Assembly (NCBI RefSeq): GCF_021183825.1
Contig: NZ_CP089211.1
Span: 4,322,501 to 4,386,500 of the forward strand
DNA length: 64,000 bases
Source: Sinomicrobium kalidii
GTDB taxonomy: Bacteria; Bacteroidota; Bacteroidia; Flavobacteriales; Flavobacteriaceae
Direction of reading: 5' to 3'
In this document: positions 35,775 to 44,752 of the stretch, piece after piece
Layout of the letters: each line of letters opens with the position of its first letter
Position numbering within the stretch: position 1 is the stretch's first letter
Position numbers and translations under genes: made by a program
The notes under the pieces: model-generated
The model's database searches: none
The model's input: the letters and a program-made list of their open reading frames with translations, nothing else
Told to the model about the DNA's origin: nothing

Positions 35775-36784
35775 CGGGTTAAATCCTCTTTATAATCGGC
35801 CAGTAGTGTTTTGAATTTTTCCACGGTCTTTGGCATGGGGAGGTCACTTCGGCCTCCTGCGGCATTGATATGACCACCGCCGTTGAAGTGCTTCCTTGCC
35901 AGTTTGTTTACAGAGAAATCACCAACGGAACGAAGGGATAATTTTATAAAATCTTCCTGGGTATCTTCAATAAAGATCACTGAAAACCGGACGTCCTTGA
36001 GCGACAATCCGTAGTTGACAAAACCTTCGGTATCTCCCTTTTTAAACCCGAATTGTTCGAGTTCCTTCCGGCTGAGGGTAATATAAACGGTATTGTATTC
36101 TTCCAACAACACCAGGTTTTTGAGCGCACACCCCAGCAGGTGGAGCCTGCTGATCCCGTTAGTGTCATAAACGGCACTGTGTATCTTCGCATTTTCGGCT
36201 CCTTTGTCGATAAGGTCGGCTACAACCTTGTGCGTAATACTGGTTGTGGAGGGAAACCGGAACGATCCGCTATCGGTCATGATCCCTGTATAGATACATG
36301 TGGCGATATCCTTGTTTATTTTTTCACGATGCCCCAGGCTGTCCAGGAAGTGATATATCATTTCGCAGGTAGAACCCATTTTGGGATCGGAATACATATA
36401 GGTGGCATAATCGCCCGGTTGTTCGTGATGGTCGATCATTGCAAAGACCGCTTTACTGTCTTCCAGCACGGGCTTCATGTCCTCTACGCGGTCCAGCGAA
36501 TTAAAATCGAGCGTAAAAATAAGGTCGGCCTCGTCAATAAGGGCCTTTGCGGTTTTGCGTTTGGTCCCGAATTTCAGGATATGTTCGTTGCCGGGCATCC
36601 ATTTCAGGAAATCCGGGTATTCGTTGGGGGCAATAACCGAAGCATTGTGCCCCATAAGTGTTACATAGTGATATAAGGCGAGGGAAGCCCCGATGGCATC
36701 CCCGTCCGGGTTTTTATGTGGAACGATGACTATGTTTTTCGGGGCGGCCAGCACGGGCCCGAGTGCGTTGATGTTCGTGTTCAT
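35771..36784 (-). CDS. nrnA: Bifunctional oligoribonuclease/PAP phosphatase NrnA
   Basis: A 337-residue DHH-family phosphoesterase. Metal-binding motifs are HKNPDGDAIG (23-32), LDFN with Asp93 and DHH (118-120); the C-terminal DHHA1 domain ends with GGGHINAAGG. It degrades short RNA oligonucleotides to mononucleotides and hydrolyses 3'-phosphoadenosine-5'-phosphate in the cytoplasm. It is the first gene of a minus-strand set with gldI (4-base overlap) and the isomerase lipoprotein. Confidence 0.95.
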   Translation of the reverse strand: MNTNINALGPVLAAPKNIVIVPHKNPDGDAIGASLALYHYVTLMGHNASVIAPNEYPDFLKWMPGNEHILKFGTKRKTAKALIDEADLIFTLDFNSLDRVEDMKPVLEDSKAVFAMIDHHEQPGDYATYMYSDPKMGSTCEMIYHFLDSLGHREKINKDIATCIYTGIMTDSGSFRFPSTTSITHKVVADLIDKGAENAKIHSAVYDTNGISRLHLLGCALKNLVLLEEYNTVYITLSRKELEQFGFKKGDTEGFVNYGLSLKDVRFSVIFIEDTQEDFIKLSLRSVGDFSVNKLARKHFNGGGHINAAGGRSDLPMPKTVEKFKTLLADYKEDLTR

Positions 36785-36899
36785 AAGCGGCTAAGATACA
36801 ATTTATCCTGATTTTTTATTAAAAATTACTTCCAAGATATACGGCTGTTAAAATTGCTGATCCAAAAAAAGTATAACACAGGGTTAATACGGCAAGTCG

Positions 36900-36907
36900 T
36901 ACATTTG
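36900..36907 (+). promoter_or_regulatory. -7 promoter element of the phosphatase gene
   Basis: TACATTTG is an exact TAnnTTTG match. It lies 21 bases before the ATG at 36929, in the divergent region with nrnA. No strong -33 box is seen. Confidence 0.45.
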
Positions 36908-36928
36908 TTGCTCATTAAAAACGAACAA

Positions 36929-37954
36929 ATGCGACGATTATTTTTACTCCTGTTCTCTGTGTATTTTTTGGGATGCCATTCGGCGAAGCAGGTGTCGTCT
37001 GTTCCGGAGGAAGAGACCGGTTATGTCATAGCTTTCGGATCGTGTAATAACCAAAGACTCAAAAACGTGCTCTGGAAAGCGGTGCTGGAAAACGACCCCG
37101 AAGTGTGGATTTGGGGCGGGGATAATATTTATTCGGATACGGATAGTATGGAGGTGATGCAGCAACACTACAACAACCAGTTGCAGAAAAAAGATTACCG
37201 GGAGGTTATGCAACATATGAAAATACTGGGAACCTGGGACGATCACGATTACGGACTGAACGACGGAGGGGCAGCGTATCACGCTAAAAAGGAAAGCCAG
37301 CGGCTTTTCCTGGATTTTATGGGCGTGGATGAGAACGATCCCCGACGCAACAGGGAAGGGGTCTACCATTCGGAAGTAATTGAAACTGCCCGGGGAACCA
37401 TCAATATCATTGTGCTGGATAGCCGTTATTTCCGTTCGGCATTGACCGAAGCCGGGGAAAGCGGGAAAAGGTATGAACCTAATCCTTATGGCGAGGGGAC
37501 CATGCTGGGGGAGCGGCAATGGCAATGGCTGGAGAAGGAACTGTCTTCTTCCGAAGCAGATTTTAACCTTATTGTAAGCAGTATCCAGTTTTTATCCGGG
37601 GAGCACGGATTCGAGACCTGGGGCAATTTCCCGCATGAGGTGGACCGGTTAAAGCGGTTGATAGCAGATTCCGGGGCCCGGGGCGTGATTGTCCTTTCGG
37701 GCGACCGGCATATATCCGAATTTTCCAGGGCTTCGGTAAAAGGAGTACCGTATCCGCTTGTGGATTTTACCAGCAGCGGACTTACACATTCTTATTCGGC
37801 ATTCACTTCCGAATACAACCCTTATCGCGTTGGTGAGGTAGTCTCTGATATCAGCTTCGGCCTGCTCCGGCTTGATTTTGAGAAAAAGGAAGTGACTATG
37901 CAGATACGGGGCAGGGGAAATAAGGTGTTGGGGGAATTGGTACAGCGATATTAG
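36929..37954 (+). CDS. PhoD-like metallophosphatase/alkaline phosphatase D family lipoprotein
   Basis: A 341-residue protein with a lipobox (YFLGC, Cys15). Metal-binding motifs are FGSCNNQ, VWIWGGDNIYSD, GTWDDHDYGLNDGG and VLSGDRHISEFS. These hydrolyse phosphomonoesters or diesters outside the cytoplasm. The start at 36929 is chosen over 36854 because it directly begins the lipoprotein signal and a -7 box lies just upstream of it. It ends 105 bases before the convergent folP gene. Confidence 0.9.
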   Translation: MRRLFLLLFSVYFLGCHSAKQVSSVPEEETGYVIAFGSCNNQRLKNVLWKAVLENDPEVWIWGGDNIYSDTDSMEVMQQHYNNQLQKKDYREVMQHMKILGTWDDHDYGLNDGGAAYHAKKESQRLFLDFMGVDENDPRRNREGVYHSEVIETARGTINIIVLDSRYFRSALTEAGESGKRYEPNPYGEGTMLGERQWQWLEKELSSSEADFNLIVSSIQFLSGEHGFETWGNFPHEVDRLKRLIADSGARGVIVLSGDRHISEFSRASVKGVPYPLVDFTSSGLTHSYSAFTSEYNPYRVGEVVSDISFGLLRLDFEKKEVTMQIRGRGNKVLGELVQRY

Positions 37955-38058
37955 TTTTTTGGTGCCGCTCCGGGATCCGGAGGTGCACTGTATTTCAATG
38001 AGGAATATGGCAGGACAGGAGGTAATATCTTGTTTGTGATCAGGAACACTACCAGAAA

Positions 38059-38883
38059 TCACCCTTTCAACTGTGCTGTGAGTTTCACACATTCCACTGC
38101 TTCCCTTACATCGTGAGTACGTAATATGTGCGCTCCCTTGAGTAAAGCTATGGTATTCAGTACGGTGGTGCCGTTCAGGGCTTTCTGTGGGGTGCTGCCG
38201 AGCAATTTGTATATCATGGACTTCCGGCTTATGCCTACAAGCAAGGGTAATTCGAAATGGTGCAACAACTCCATGTGGTTCATTAATTCGTAATTGTGTG
38301 CAAGTGATTTGGCAAAGCCGAAACCGGGGTCGATAATAAGGTCGTTAATACCTGCTTTTCGTGCTTCGGCTACTTTTTCGGAAAAATAATAACAAACCTC
38401 TTTGGTGATGTTTTTGTATTGCGGTGACTGTTGCATGTTTTGCGGTGTACCTTTCATATGCATCATGATGTAGGGGACCTGTAATTCCCCTACAGTGGCG
38501 ATCATCCCGGAATCGAGGTTCCCGGCGGAAATATCGTTGATAATGGCTGCACCTTCCTGTACGCATGCCCTGGCCACAGCGGCACGAAAAGTGTCTGCGG
38601 AGATCAGTATACCCGGAAAATGCCTGACCATCAGTGCAATTACGGGCACGATACGCCGCAATTCTTCTTCTTCCGAAACGTGTTCGGCGCCCGGACGCGA
38701 GCTGTAAGCCCCTACATCTATGAAAGCAGCCCCTTCGTCCAGCATTTTTTCCGTTCGGTGCAGTATACCGGTTTCATCCTTATATTTTCCGCCGTCGTAG
38801 AAAGAATCGGGGGTAATGTTGAGTATCCCCATGACTTTCGGGGTGGAGAGGTCGGTCAGTTTGCCTTTGCAGTTTATGGTCAT
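38059..38883 (-). CDS. folP: Dihydropteroate synthase
   Basis: A 274-residue FolP: substrate pterin site VMGILNITPDSFYDGGKY, the loop DVGAYSSRPGAEHVSEEEEL, IINDISAGN, MHMKGTPQNMQ and DPGFGFAKSLAHNYELM. It joins p-aminobenzoate to the pterin pyrophosphate in folate synthesis and is the target of sulfonamides. It is divergent from the DUF1599 gene, the usual layout in this group. Confidence 0.95.
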   Translation of the reverse strand: MTINCKGKLTDLSTPKVMGILNITPDSFYDGGKYKDETGILHRTEKMLDEGAAFIDVGAYSSRPGAEHVSEEEELRRIVPVIALMVRHFPGILISADTFRAAVARACVQEGAAIINDISAGNLDSGMIATVGELQVPYIMMHMKGTPQNMQQSPQYKNITKEVCYYFSEKVAEARKAGINDLIIDPGFGFAKSLAHNYELMNHMELLHHFELPLLVGISRKSMIYKLLGSTPQKALNGTTVLNTIALLKGAHILRTHDVREAVECVKLTAQLKG

Positions 38884-39096
38884 TGTTATACAGGTTTGCT
38901 ACAGCCTTATTTTTGCCGCGGATATTAAGTCGGTTTATGCTGCCGTAAGGCAGAAGATAATAAAAACGTCCGTATATCCTTGGCTCAAAAATAAAGACAA
39001 TAATTGCTGTTTTTCCGCTTGCGCGGTGAAATTTCCCTTCAGGAGTTGAGCAATTCAAAAAATTAAGCGAAATTTACGCAAAATACATTCAACAGT

Positions 39097-39633
39097 ATGC
39101 AGGATACTTCAAAACAATACGACGAAGTGATTGCCGCTTGTCGCGAATTGTTCGTTAATAAGATGAAAGATTACGGAAGTGCATGGCGGATATTACGATT
39201 GCCTTCCCTTACCGACCAGATATTTATAAAAGCCCAGAGAATACGAAGTTTACAGGAAAAGAAAACCCGGAAGGTGAACGAAGGGGAAGCCCCCGAATTT
39301 ATCGGGATCATCAATTATTCGGTCATGGCATTGATACAACTGGATAAAGGCATTGCCGAACAGCCCGACCTGAATGTTGAAGAAGCTACGGCACTGTACG
39401 ATGAAAAAATAGGGGAGACCAGGGCCCTGATGGAAGCCAAGAACCACGACTACGGCGAAGCCTGGAGAGACATGCGGGTCAGTTCCCTTACCGATCTGAT
39501 CCTTCAGAAGCTGTTGCGTGTTAAACAAATAGAGAGTAACGAAGGCAAAACCCTGGTCAGTGAAGGTATTGATGCCAATTACCAGGATATGATAAATTAT
39601 GCCGTTTTTGCGTTAATATTATTAGACCGTTAA
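39097..39633 (+). CDS. DUF1599 protein with two tandem copies of the domain
   Basis: A 178-residue cytoplasmic protein made of two similar halves (about 8-85 and 100-178). Each has DYGSAWR/DYGEAWR, SLTDQI/SLTDLI and INYSVMALIQLD/INYAVFALILLD. DUF1599 is described as a nucleotide-modification-associated domain; the role here is unknown. The gene sits between folP and a DoxX-thioredoxin protein, a conserved neighbourhood of Bacteroidota. Confidence 0.88.
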   Translation: MQDTSKQYDEVIAACRELFVNKMKDYGSAWRILRLPSLTDQIFIKAQRIRSLQEKKTRKVNEGEAPEFIGIINYSVMALIQLDKGIAEQPDLNVEEATALYDEKIGETRALMEAKNHDYGEAWRDMRVSSLTDLILQKLLRVKQIESNEGKTLVSEGIDANYQDMINYAVFALILLDR

Positions 39634-39725
39634 CCCGTGGAGATGCACGACCGTGTATCTCGACATGCCTGTTGTTCAAATGCAGATATCAATCCCAAAT
39701 CTGAAATCATAATTCGTATAACATA

Positions 39726-40823
39726 ATGAAATATATCGTCAACCTGTCCAGGATCATAGTCGGGATTTTGTTTATCATCAGCGGGGCCATAAAGCTGAAC
39801 GACCCCGTGGGATTTTCGTTCAAACTCGAAGAATATTTTGCTCCTGATGTACTAAACCTGCCTTTCCTGTCACCTTATGCACTGGGTATTGCGCTCTTCC
39901 TGGTAGTCCTGGAGGTAATGCTGGGCATTATGCTGCTCCTGGGCTATAAATCGAAATTCACGGTCTGGAGCCTGCTGCTCATGATAGTGTTCTTTACCTT
40001 CCTGACCTTTTATTCGGCATACTTCAACAAGGTGACCGACTGCGGTTGTTTTGGCGATGCCATAAAACTGACCCCGTGGGAGTCCTTCAGTAAGGACGTG
40101 GTGTTGTTAATACTTATTCTCCTGTTATTCTTCGGCAGAAAATATATTAAACCCCTGGCGTCGCCAAGGATAGGGCTTATAGGGACGGTCGTTGCCCTGG
40201 CCGCCTGTATCCTGTTTGCCGATCATGTACTGAACCACCTGCCCGTTATAGATTTTCGTCCGTACAAGGTCGGGGCAAACATAGAGGAAGGAATGATCAT
40301 CCCCGAAGGCGCTCCGAAACCCATCTATGAATATTCCTGGAAATTCGATGTGGACGGCTCGGAGAAGGTAATTGTAACCAACGGGGATTATCCGTCGGTA
40401 GATGGCGAGTTTATCAGTGTGGATACTAAAGAGATACAGAAAGGATATGAACCTCCCGTCCATGATTTTACTATTGAGAAAGGAGGAGAGGACTATGCGG
40501 AAGCCATGCTGGCAGAGGACAGGCTTATTATGGTTATTGCCTATGACCTGCGGAAGGCAAGCCCCGAAGGGATGGAAAAACTGAAAGGGGTGACCGACAA
40601 GGCCATTGCCGATGGGTATAAAGTGATCGGAATGTCGGCATCGGACGAAAAACTGACCCTGCCGGCCCAGAAGGAATACGGACTGGACTTTGAATTTTAC
40701 TTTACCGATGCCACTACCCTCAAAACCATTGTCCGGTCTAATCCCGGTATCCTGAAACTGCACCGGGGCACCATTCAGCAAAAACTGCATTTTAATGATG
40801 CAGATGAACTGGACACAGACTAA
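39726..40823 (+). CDS. DoxX/MauE-like membrane protein with thioredoxin-like C-terminal domain (BT_3928 family)
   Basis: A 365-residue protein with a four-helix DoxX/MauE-like membrane region in residues 1-140, including the conserved motif TDCGCFGDAIKLTPWESF after helix 3. Then one more helix (about 150-167) leads to a soluble domain (170-365) with a thioredoxin-like fold lacking a CxxC. The family was named after a Bacteroides thetaiotaomicron locus. A role in envelope redox traffic is inferred from the TlpA-like gene 109 bases downstream. Confidence 0.85.
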   Translation: MKYIVNLSRIIVGILFIISGAIKLNDPVGFSFKLEEYFAPDVLNLPFLSPYALGIALFLVVLEVMLGIMLLLGYKSKFTVWSLLLMIVFFTFLTFYSAYFNKVTDCGCFGDAIKLTPWESFSKDVVLLILILLLFFGRKYIKPLASPRIGLIGTVVALAACILFADHVLNHLPVIDFRPYKVGANIEEGMIIPEGAPKPIYEYSWKFDVDGSEKVIVTNGDYPSVDGEFISVDTKEIQKGYEPPVHDFTIEKGGEDYAEAMLAEDRLIMVIAYDLRKASPEGMEKLKGVTDKAIADGYKVIGMSASDEKLTLPAQKEYGLDFEFYFTDATTLKTIVRSNPGILKLHRGTIQQKLHFNDADELDTD

Positions 40824-40932
40824 AATATTATTTTAAATTTGTAACATTGTCTTTATCAGGAAGACATGTTCCGGTCTTGTGAGAAGACCATTAAAACTGT
40901 CGAGGCCTTTTGCCGATAAATAAAAAACTGCT

Positions 40933-41436
40933 ATGAAAAAGAATGTTTTGACCGTATTCTTTACGGTCGTTAGCCTGGCGCTCTATGCCCAGACCCGGGA
41001 GTTTTCAGAAGAAGCGTTGCAGGATGTGTTCCTCACTACGGAAGGAAATGATATTACCTTTTCGGAGATTCTGGATGCCAATAAGGGAAAAACACTGTTT
41101 ATAGATGTCTGGGCTTCCTGGTGTAAGGATTGTCTGGAGAGTATCCCCGAATTAAAGGAAATCAATGCCAGGCACGGTGATGTGACTTTTATCTTCCTGT
41201 CTCTGGACCGCAGTGTGAAAGGCTGGGAGAGAGGCCGTAAAAAACATAAACTGGATTACGGGCAGCACTATTTCATCAAGGCCGGATGGAAGAAAAGTCC
41301 TTTCTGTCAGTCCATTGAACTGGACTGGATACCGCGGTATATGGTGGTGGACCCGGAAGGAAGAATAGCGCTGTTCAAAGCTATAGAAACTGATGACACA
41401 CAATTAATAAATACCTTAAACCAAACCATAAAATGA
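40933..41436 (+). CDS. TlpA-like exported thioredoxin-fold protein
   Basis: A 167-residue protein with signal peptide 1-19 (ending LYA) and a thioredoxin fold with the active site WCKDC (Cys64, Cys67). The end of the domain has WIPRYMVVDPEGRIALFKA, the cis-Pro loop. It would reduce or shuffle disulfides in the periplasm. tpiA begins inside its stop codon (4-base overlap), so they are co-translated. Confidence 0.9.
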   Translation: MKKNVLTVFFTVVSLALYAQTREFSEEALQDVFLTTEGNDITFSEILDANKGKTLFIDVWASWCKDCLESIPELKEINARHGDVTFIFLSLDRSVKGWERGRKKHKLDYGQHYFIKAGWKKSPFCQSIELDWIPRYMVVDPEGRIALFKAIETDDTQLINTLNQTIK

Positions 41437-42182
41437 GAAAAAAAATTGTTGCCGGAAACTGGAAAATGAACAATGATTTAGGGCAAACCGAAGCGCTTTT
41501 GTCCAAACTGCTGAAAAAGATGCCGGAAACCGAGACAGAGGTAATGGTGGCCCCCGCATTTACCAACCTCAGAATGGCTTTTGATACCCTGATCCAGAGT
41601 CCTGTTGAAGTGATAGCACAGAACATGCACTTTGCGGAAAACGGGGCTTATACAGGAGAGATTTCTGCGGATATGCTGAAAAGTGTAGGGATACAGACTG
41701 TTATCCTGGGGCATTCCGAAAGAAGGGCATATTTTAATGAAACTGATGAAACCCTGGCAAAAAAGGTAGACACTGCTCTCGAACATGATATGACCGTAAT
41801 GTTCTGCTTTGGAGAAGAGCTGGAAGACCGTAAAGGTGATAATCATTTTAAAGTCGTAGAGAGCCAACTGGAAAAGGCGCTGTTCCACCTGAAGGCGGCA
41901 GCCTGGAAAAACATTATCCTCGCCTACGAACCCGTATGGGCCATAGGAACAGGAGAAACAGCCACTCCCGAACAGGCACAGGAAATGCACAAATTTATCC
42001 GTAAAACCGTTGCGGAAAAATACAGTGACAAGGTTGCCGATGGCGTATCCATCCTTTACGGCGGTAGTGTAAAACCACAAAACGCCAAAGAGATCTTTTC
42101 ACAGCCTGATGTTGACGGCGGACTTATAGGAGGGGCCTCTCTGAAAGCCAAGGATTTTGTGGCTATTGTAGAAGCGATATAA
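41433..42182 (+). CDS. tpiA: Triosephosphate isomerase
   Basis: A 249-residue glycolytic enzyme: KIVAGNWKMN, LGHSERR (with catalytic His), AYEPVWAIGTGETATPEQAQ (catalytic Glu) and GGSVKPQNA near the phosphate site. It interconverts dihydroxyacetone phosphate and glyceraldehyde 3-phosphate. It overlaps the upstream gene by 4 bases. Confidence 0.97.
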   Translation: MRKKIVAGNWKMNNDLGQTEALLSKLLKKMPETETEVMVAPAFTNLRMAFDTLIQSPVEVIAQNMHFAENGAYTGEISADMLKSVGIQTVILGHSERRAYFNETDETLAKKVDTALEHDMTVMFCFGEELEDRKGDNHFKVVESQLEKALFHLKAAAWKNIILAYEPVWAIGTGETATPEQAQEMHKFIRKTVAEKYSDKVADGVSILYGGSVKPQNAKEIFSQPDVDGGLIGGASLKAKDFVAIVEAI

Positions 42183-42238
42183 TATAGCAACGGTTATATG
42201 CCTGAAAGCATTTTTGCTTCAGTTGAAAACTGGGGAGA

Positions 42239-42297
42239 CTGTCACGTCGAATGTGGTCGGATATTTTACCTGAACCCGACTGTGCCCGGAGTGGCAG
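42239..42297. repeat. Intergenic inverted repeat, family C copy 2
   Basis: It begins CTGTCACGTCGAATGTGGTC and ends CCGGAGTGGCAG, imperfect inverted ends similar to the element at 30079-30151. It lies between the convergent tpiA and slipin genes. A small hairpin of terminator type (42201-42221) precedes it. Confidence 0.55.
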
Positions 42298-42326
42298 TCC
42301 TTTCATCTACAACCGCAGTTTGCCTG

Positions 42327-43070
42327 TTACTTCTTTTTTTTGCCCATTCGGTATAATGCTTCCTCCGGAAAAGGAAATACGATAGTGGAGTTTTTTTCAG
42401 CAGCAATGTTGGAGAGTGTCTGATAGAGGCGGAGTTTAATGGCAGAGGGCGATTTATCGATGAGCTCTCCCGCTTCAACCAGGGCTTTTGCCGCTTGTTT
42501 TTCGGCCTCGGCAAGGATAATACGTGCCCTGCGCGAACGTTCGGCCTCGGCCTGGTTGGCCATGGAACGTTTCATGTTTTCAGGGAGTTCGATATCCTTG
42601 ATCTTTACATCTATGATGGTAATGCCCCAGTCTTTGGTTTCATTATCTACAATTTCCCGGATATTTTCGCCTATTTCTTCCCGTTTGGAAAGTATAGTGT
42701 CCAGTTCCACTCTTCCGCAAACATCCCGCAGCGAGGCCTGGGCCAGTTGTGATATGGCAAAATGATAGTCTTCCACTTCCAGTATGGACTGCGTGGCATT
42801 TATGATCCGGAAGAAAAGGACGCCGTTGATTTTTGAAGGTACATTATCCTCCGTCATAATTTCCTGGGTGGGGATATTGATGGTAATTACCCGGATATCT
42901 ACAAACTGGGTGGTTTCTATAATGGGGATAATCCACCGGAATCCGGGATTAAGTACTTTTACATAACCGCCCAGCCTGAATTTTAATGCTCTTTTGTATT
43001 CAAAGACGATACGTATCCCCGAAAGGAAAAACAGAAAGGCGAATATTAGAAAAATTGGCAGAACAGACAT
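42327..43070 (-). CDS. Slipin family (SPFH/stomatin-like) membrane protein
   Basis: A 247-residue protein with one N-terminal membrane helix (PIFLIFAFLFFLSGIRIVF), then an SPFH/band-7 domain (about 25-200, GYVKVLNPGFRWIIPIIETT, INIPTQEIMTEDNVPSKING) and a helical stalk rich in Ala/Glu (AEAERSRRARIILAEAEKQA). Such proteins assemble into membrane scaffolds and often pair with a NfeD-type protein or protease; neither is adjacent here. The short C-terminus ends in a lysine run. Confidence 0.92.
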   Translation of the reverse strand: MSVLPIFLIFAFLFFLSGIRIVFEYKRALKFRLGGYVKVLNPGFRWIIPIIETTQFVDIRVITINIPTQEIMTEDNVPSKINGVLFFRIINATQSILEVEDYHFAISQLAQASLRDVCGRVELDTILSKREEIGENIREIVDNETKDWGITIIDVKIKDIELPENMKRSMANQAEAERSRRARIILAEAEKQAAKALVEAGELIDKSPSAIKLRLYQTLSNIAAEKNSTIVFPFPEEALYRMGKKKK

Positions 43071-43356
43071 TGTTATGTGATTGTATAAGCCTTATAAAGT
43101 TAAGTAATAATTATTTGATAATCAATATTTTATTTGTTTTTTAGTGGATTTCGTTCTGAAAGTGGTGGTTTGAAGCGCTACCCGGAGCCAAACTGTTGCT
43201 GTTCGTCACAGAATAAGGAAGGTATTTGCAGGGAAGGGAAGTAGTCATAAACAGCCCAAATATCCGGATGGCCTTAAAGACTGTTGATTAGTTTCCATAA
43301 AAGCATGCACTCCATTTAAACGTACCGTTGTATTTTTACCGGGTAAATTCAATATC

Positions 43357-44202
43357 ATGGACACGTCATATATCGCTTGTCATTTTAAGGTGGAACCTTC
43401 TCAACCGGGAACGGAGATACTGATTGCCGAACTCGGGGATATCGGGTTTGAGAGTTTTGTAGAAAATGAAGAAGGAGTCACGGCCTACATACAGAAGAGC
43501 GAATGGACTCCTTCCTGTCTGGATGATCTTTTTATTTTAAAGAACGAAGAGTTCAGTATCACCTATGATCTGGAGGAAATAGAGCAGGTGAACTGGAACG
43601 AGGAATGGGAAAAAAACTTCCGCCCCATAGAAGTAGACGGAACCTGTACCGTAAGGGCACCGTTTCACCCTGATCCCGATACGAAGTATGATATTATTAT
43701 CGAACCCAAAATGAGTTTCGGGACCGGGCATCACGAGACCACACATATGATGATACAACATTTGCTGAAACTTGACCTTGCCGGCAAAAAGGTCCTGGAT
43801 ATGGGCTGTGGTACGGGAGTACTTGCCATCCTGGCCGAAAAACTGAGAGCTTCTGCAGTGGATGCCATAGATATTGATAACTGGTGTTACCAGAATTCCC
43901 TGGAAAACGTGGACAGGAACCGCTGCAAAAATATCTCCGTATATGAAGGAGATGCCGGCCTGCTTGAAGGAAAGCATTACGATGCGATCATTGCCAACAT
44001 AAACAGGAACATCCTGTTGGAAGACATTCCCGGATATGCGGCCTGCTTACGTACGGATGGTATATTATTGCTAAGCGGATTTTACAGGGACGATATACCT
44101 GTTATTGATGAACTATGTGTAAAATTTTCATTAAATTCTGTGGAAAAATTCGAAAAAAATCACTGGGTAGCGGTCAAATATAAAAAGGGGGGATCCCGGT
44201 GA
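43357..44202 (+). CDS. prmA: Ribosomal protein L11 methyltransferase
   Basis: A 281-residue PrmA with the SAM-binding core KVLDMGCGTGVLAILAEKL, the lead-in FGTGHHETTHMM and the NANINRNILLEDIP-type active loop (IIANINRNILLEDI). The N-terminal 110 residues bind L11. It methylates L11 at several sites. clpS lies 271 bases downstream; the two are usual neighbours in this group. Confidence 0.94.
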   Translation: MDTSYIACHFKVEPSQPGTEILIAELGDIGFESFVENEEGVTAYIQKSEWTPSCLDDLFILKNEEFSITYDLEEIEQVNWNEEWEKNFRPIEVDGTCTVRAPFHPDPDTKYDIIIEPKMSFGTGHHETTHMMIQHLLKLDLAGKKVLDMGCGTGVLAILAEKLRASAVDAIDIDNWCYQNSLENVDRNRCKNISVYEGDAGLLEGKHYDAIIANINRNILLEDIPGYAACLRTDGILLLSGFYRDDIPVIDELCVKFSLNSVEKFEKNHWVAVKYKKGGSR

Positions 44203-44339
44203 TTTTCCTGTCAGGGAACTGCTAAAAGCCGATATACGGGTGTTTGACCGGTATTTAAGAGCTCCGGGAGTAAACAGAAAAAATACACCGTACCGATCTG
44301 TTCCCTGAAAACCGGGATCTCTCAAAAATAAATTTTGTT

Positions 44340-44347
44340 TAATTTTG
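44340..44347 (+). promoter_or_regulatory. Possible -7 element before clpS
   Basis: TAATTTTG is an exact TAnnTTTG match, but no -33 TTTG lies at the right distance and the stretch is generally AT-rich. Confidence 0.3.
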
Positions 44348-44473
44348 TATAAAAGTTGTTCACATCATACCTTTATAGCAATGCGTATAAAAGAAAACAT
44401 ACACTTACGGGAACACACCGATGAGCTGGAAAACACGGCGGGTCTATGCCGTGCTTCCCTTCAGGAGGAAACC

Positions 44474-44728
44474 ATGGAAGAGGTGTTGGTGGAAGAGGAT
44501 GTGCAAAAACAAAACGAGATCGTCCTGTACAACGACGATGTCAATACTTTCGACCATGTAATAGAAACCCTGATACAGGTGTGCGACCACACTCCCGAGC
44601 AGGCCGAGCAATGCTCCATTATCGTACATTATAAGGGAAAATGTACCGTAAAAACCGGGGCATACGAAGATTTGAAGCCCCGTTGTTCCATGCTTCTGGA
44701 TGCCGGCCTGAGTGCGGAGATCGTATAG
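44474..44728 (+). CDS. clpS: ATP-dependent Clp protease adaptor ClpS
   Basis: An 84-residue N-degron adaptor with the signature LYNDDVNTFDHVIETL, QAEQCSIIVHYKGKCTVKTG and the end LLDAGLSAEIV. It delivers substrates with certain N-terminal residues to ClpAP-type machinery. The start at 44474 is chosen because family proteins have about 15-20 residues before the NEIVLYNDD segment and because AGGAGG lies 5 bases upstream. An in-frame ATG at 44381 would add 31 residues and cannot be excluded. Confidence 0.9.
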   Translation: MEEVLVEEDVQKQNEIVLYNDDVNTFDHVIETLIQVCDHTPEQAEQCSIIVHYKGKCTVKTGAYEDLKPRCSMLLDAGLSAEIV

Positions 44729-44752
44729 ACTCCTGCTTTCCGCCATTTATTC

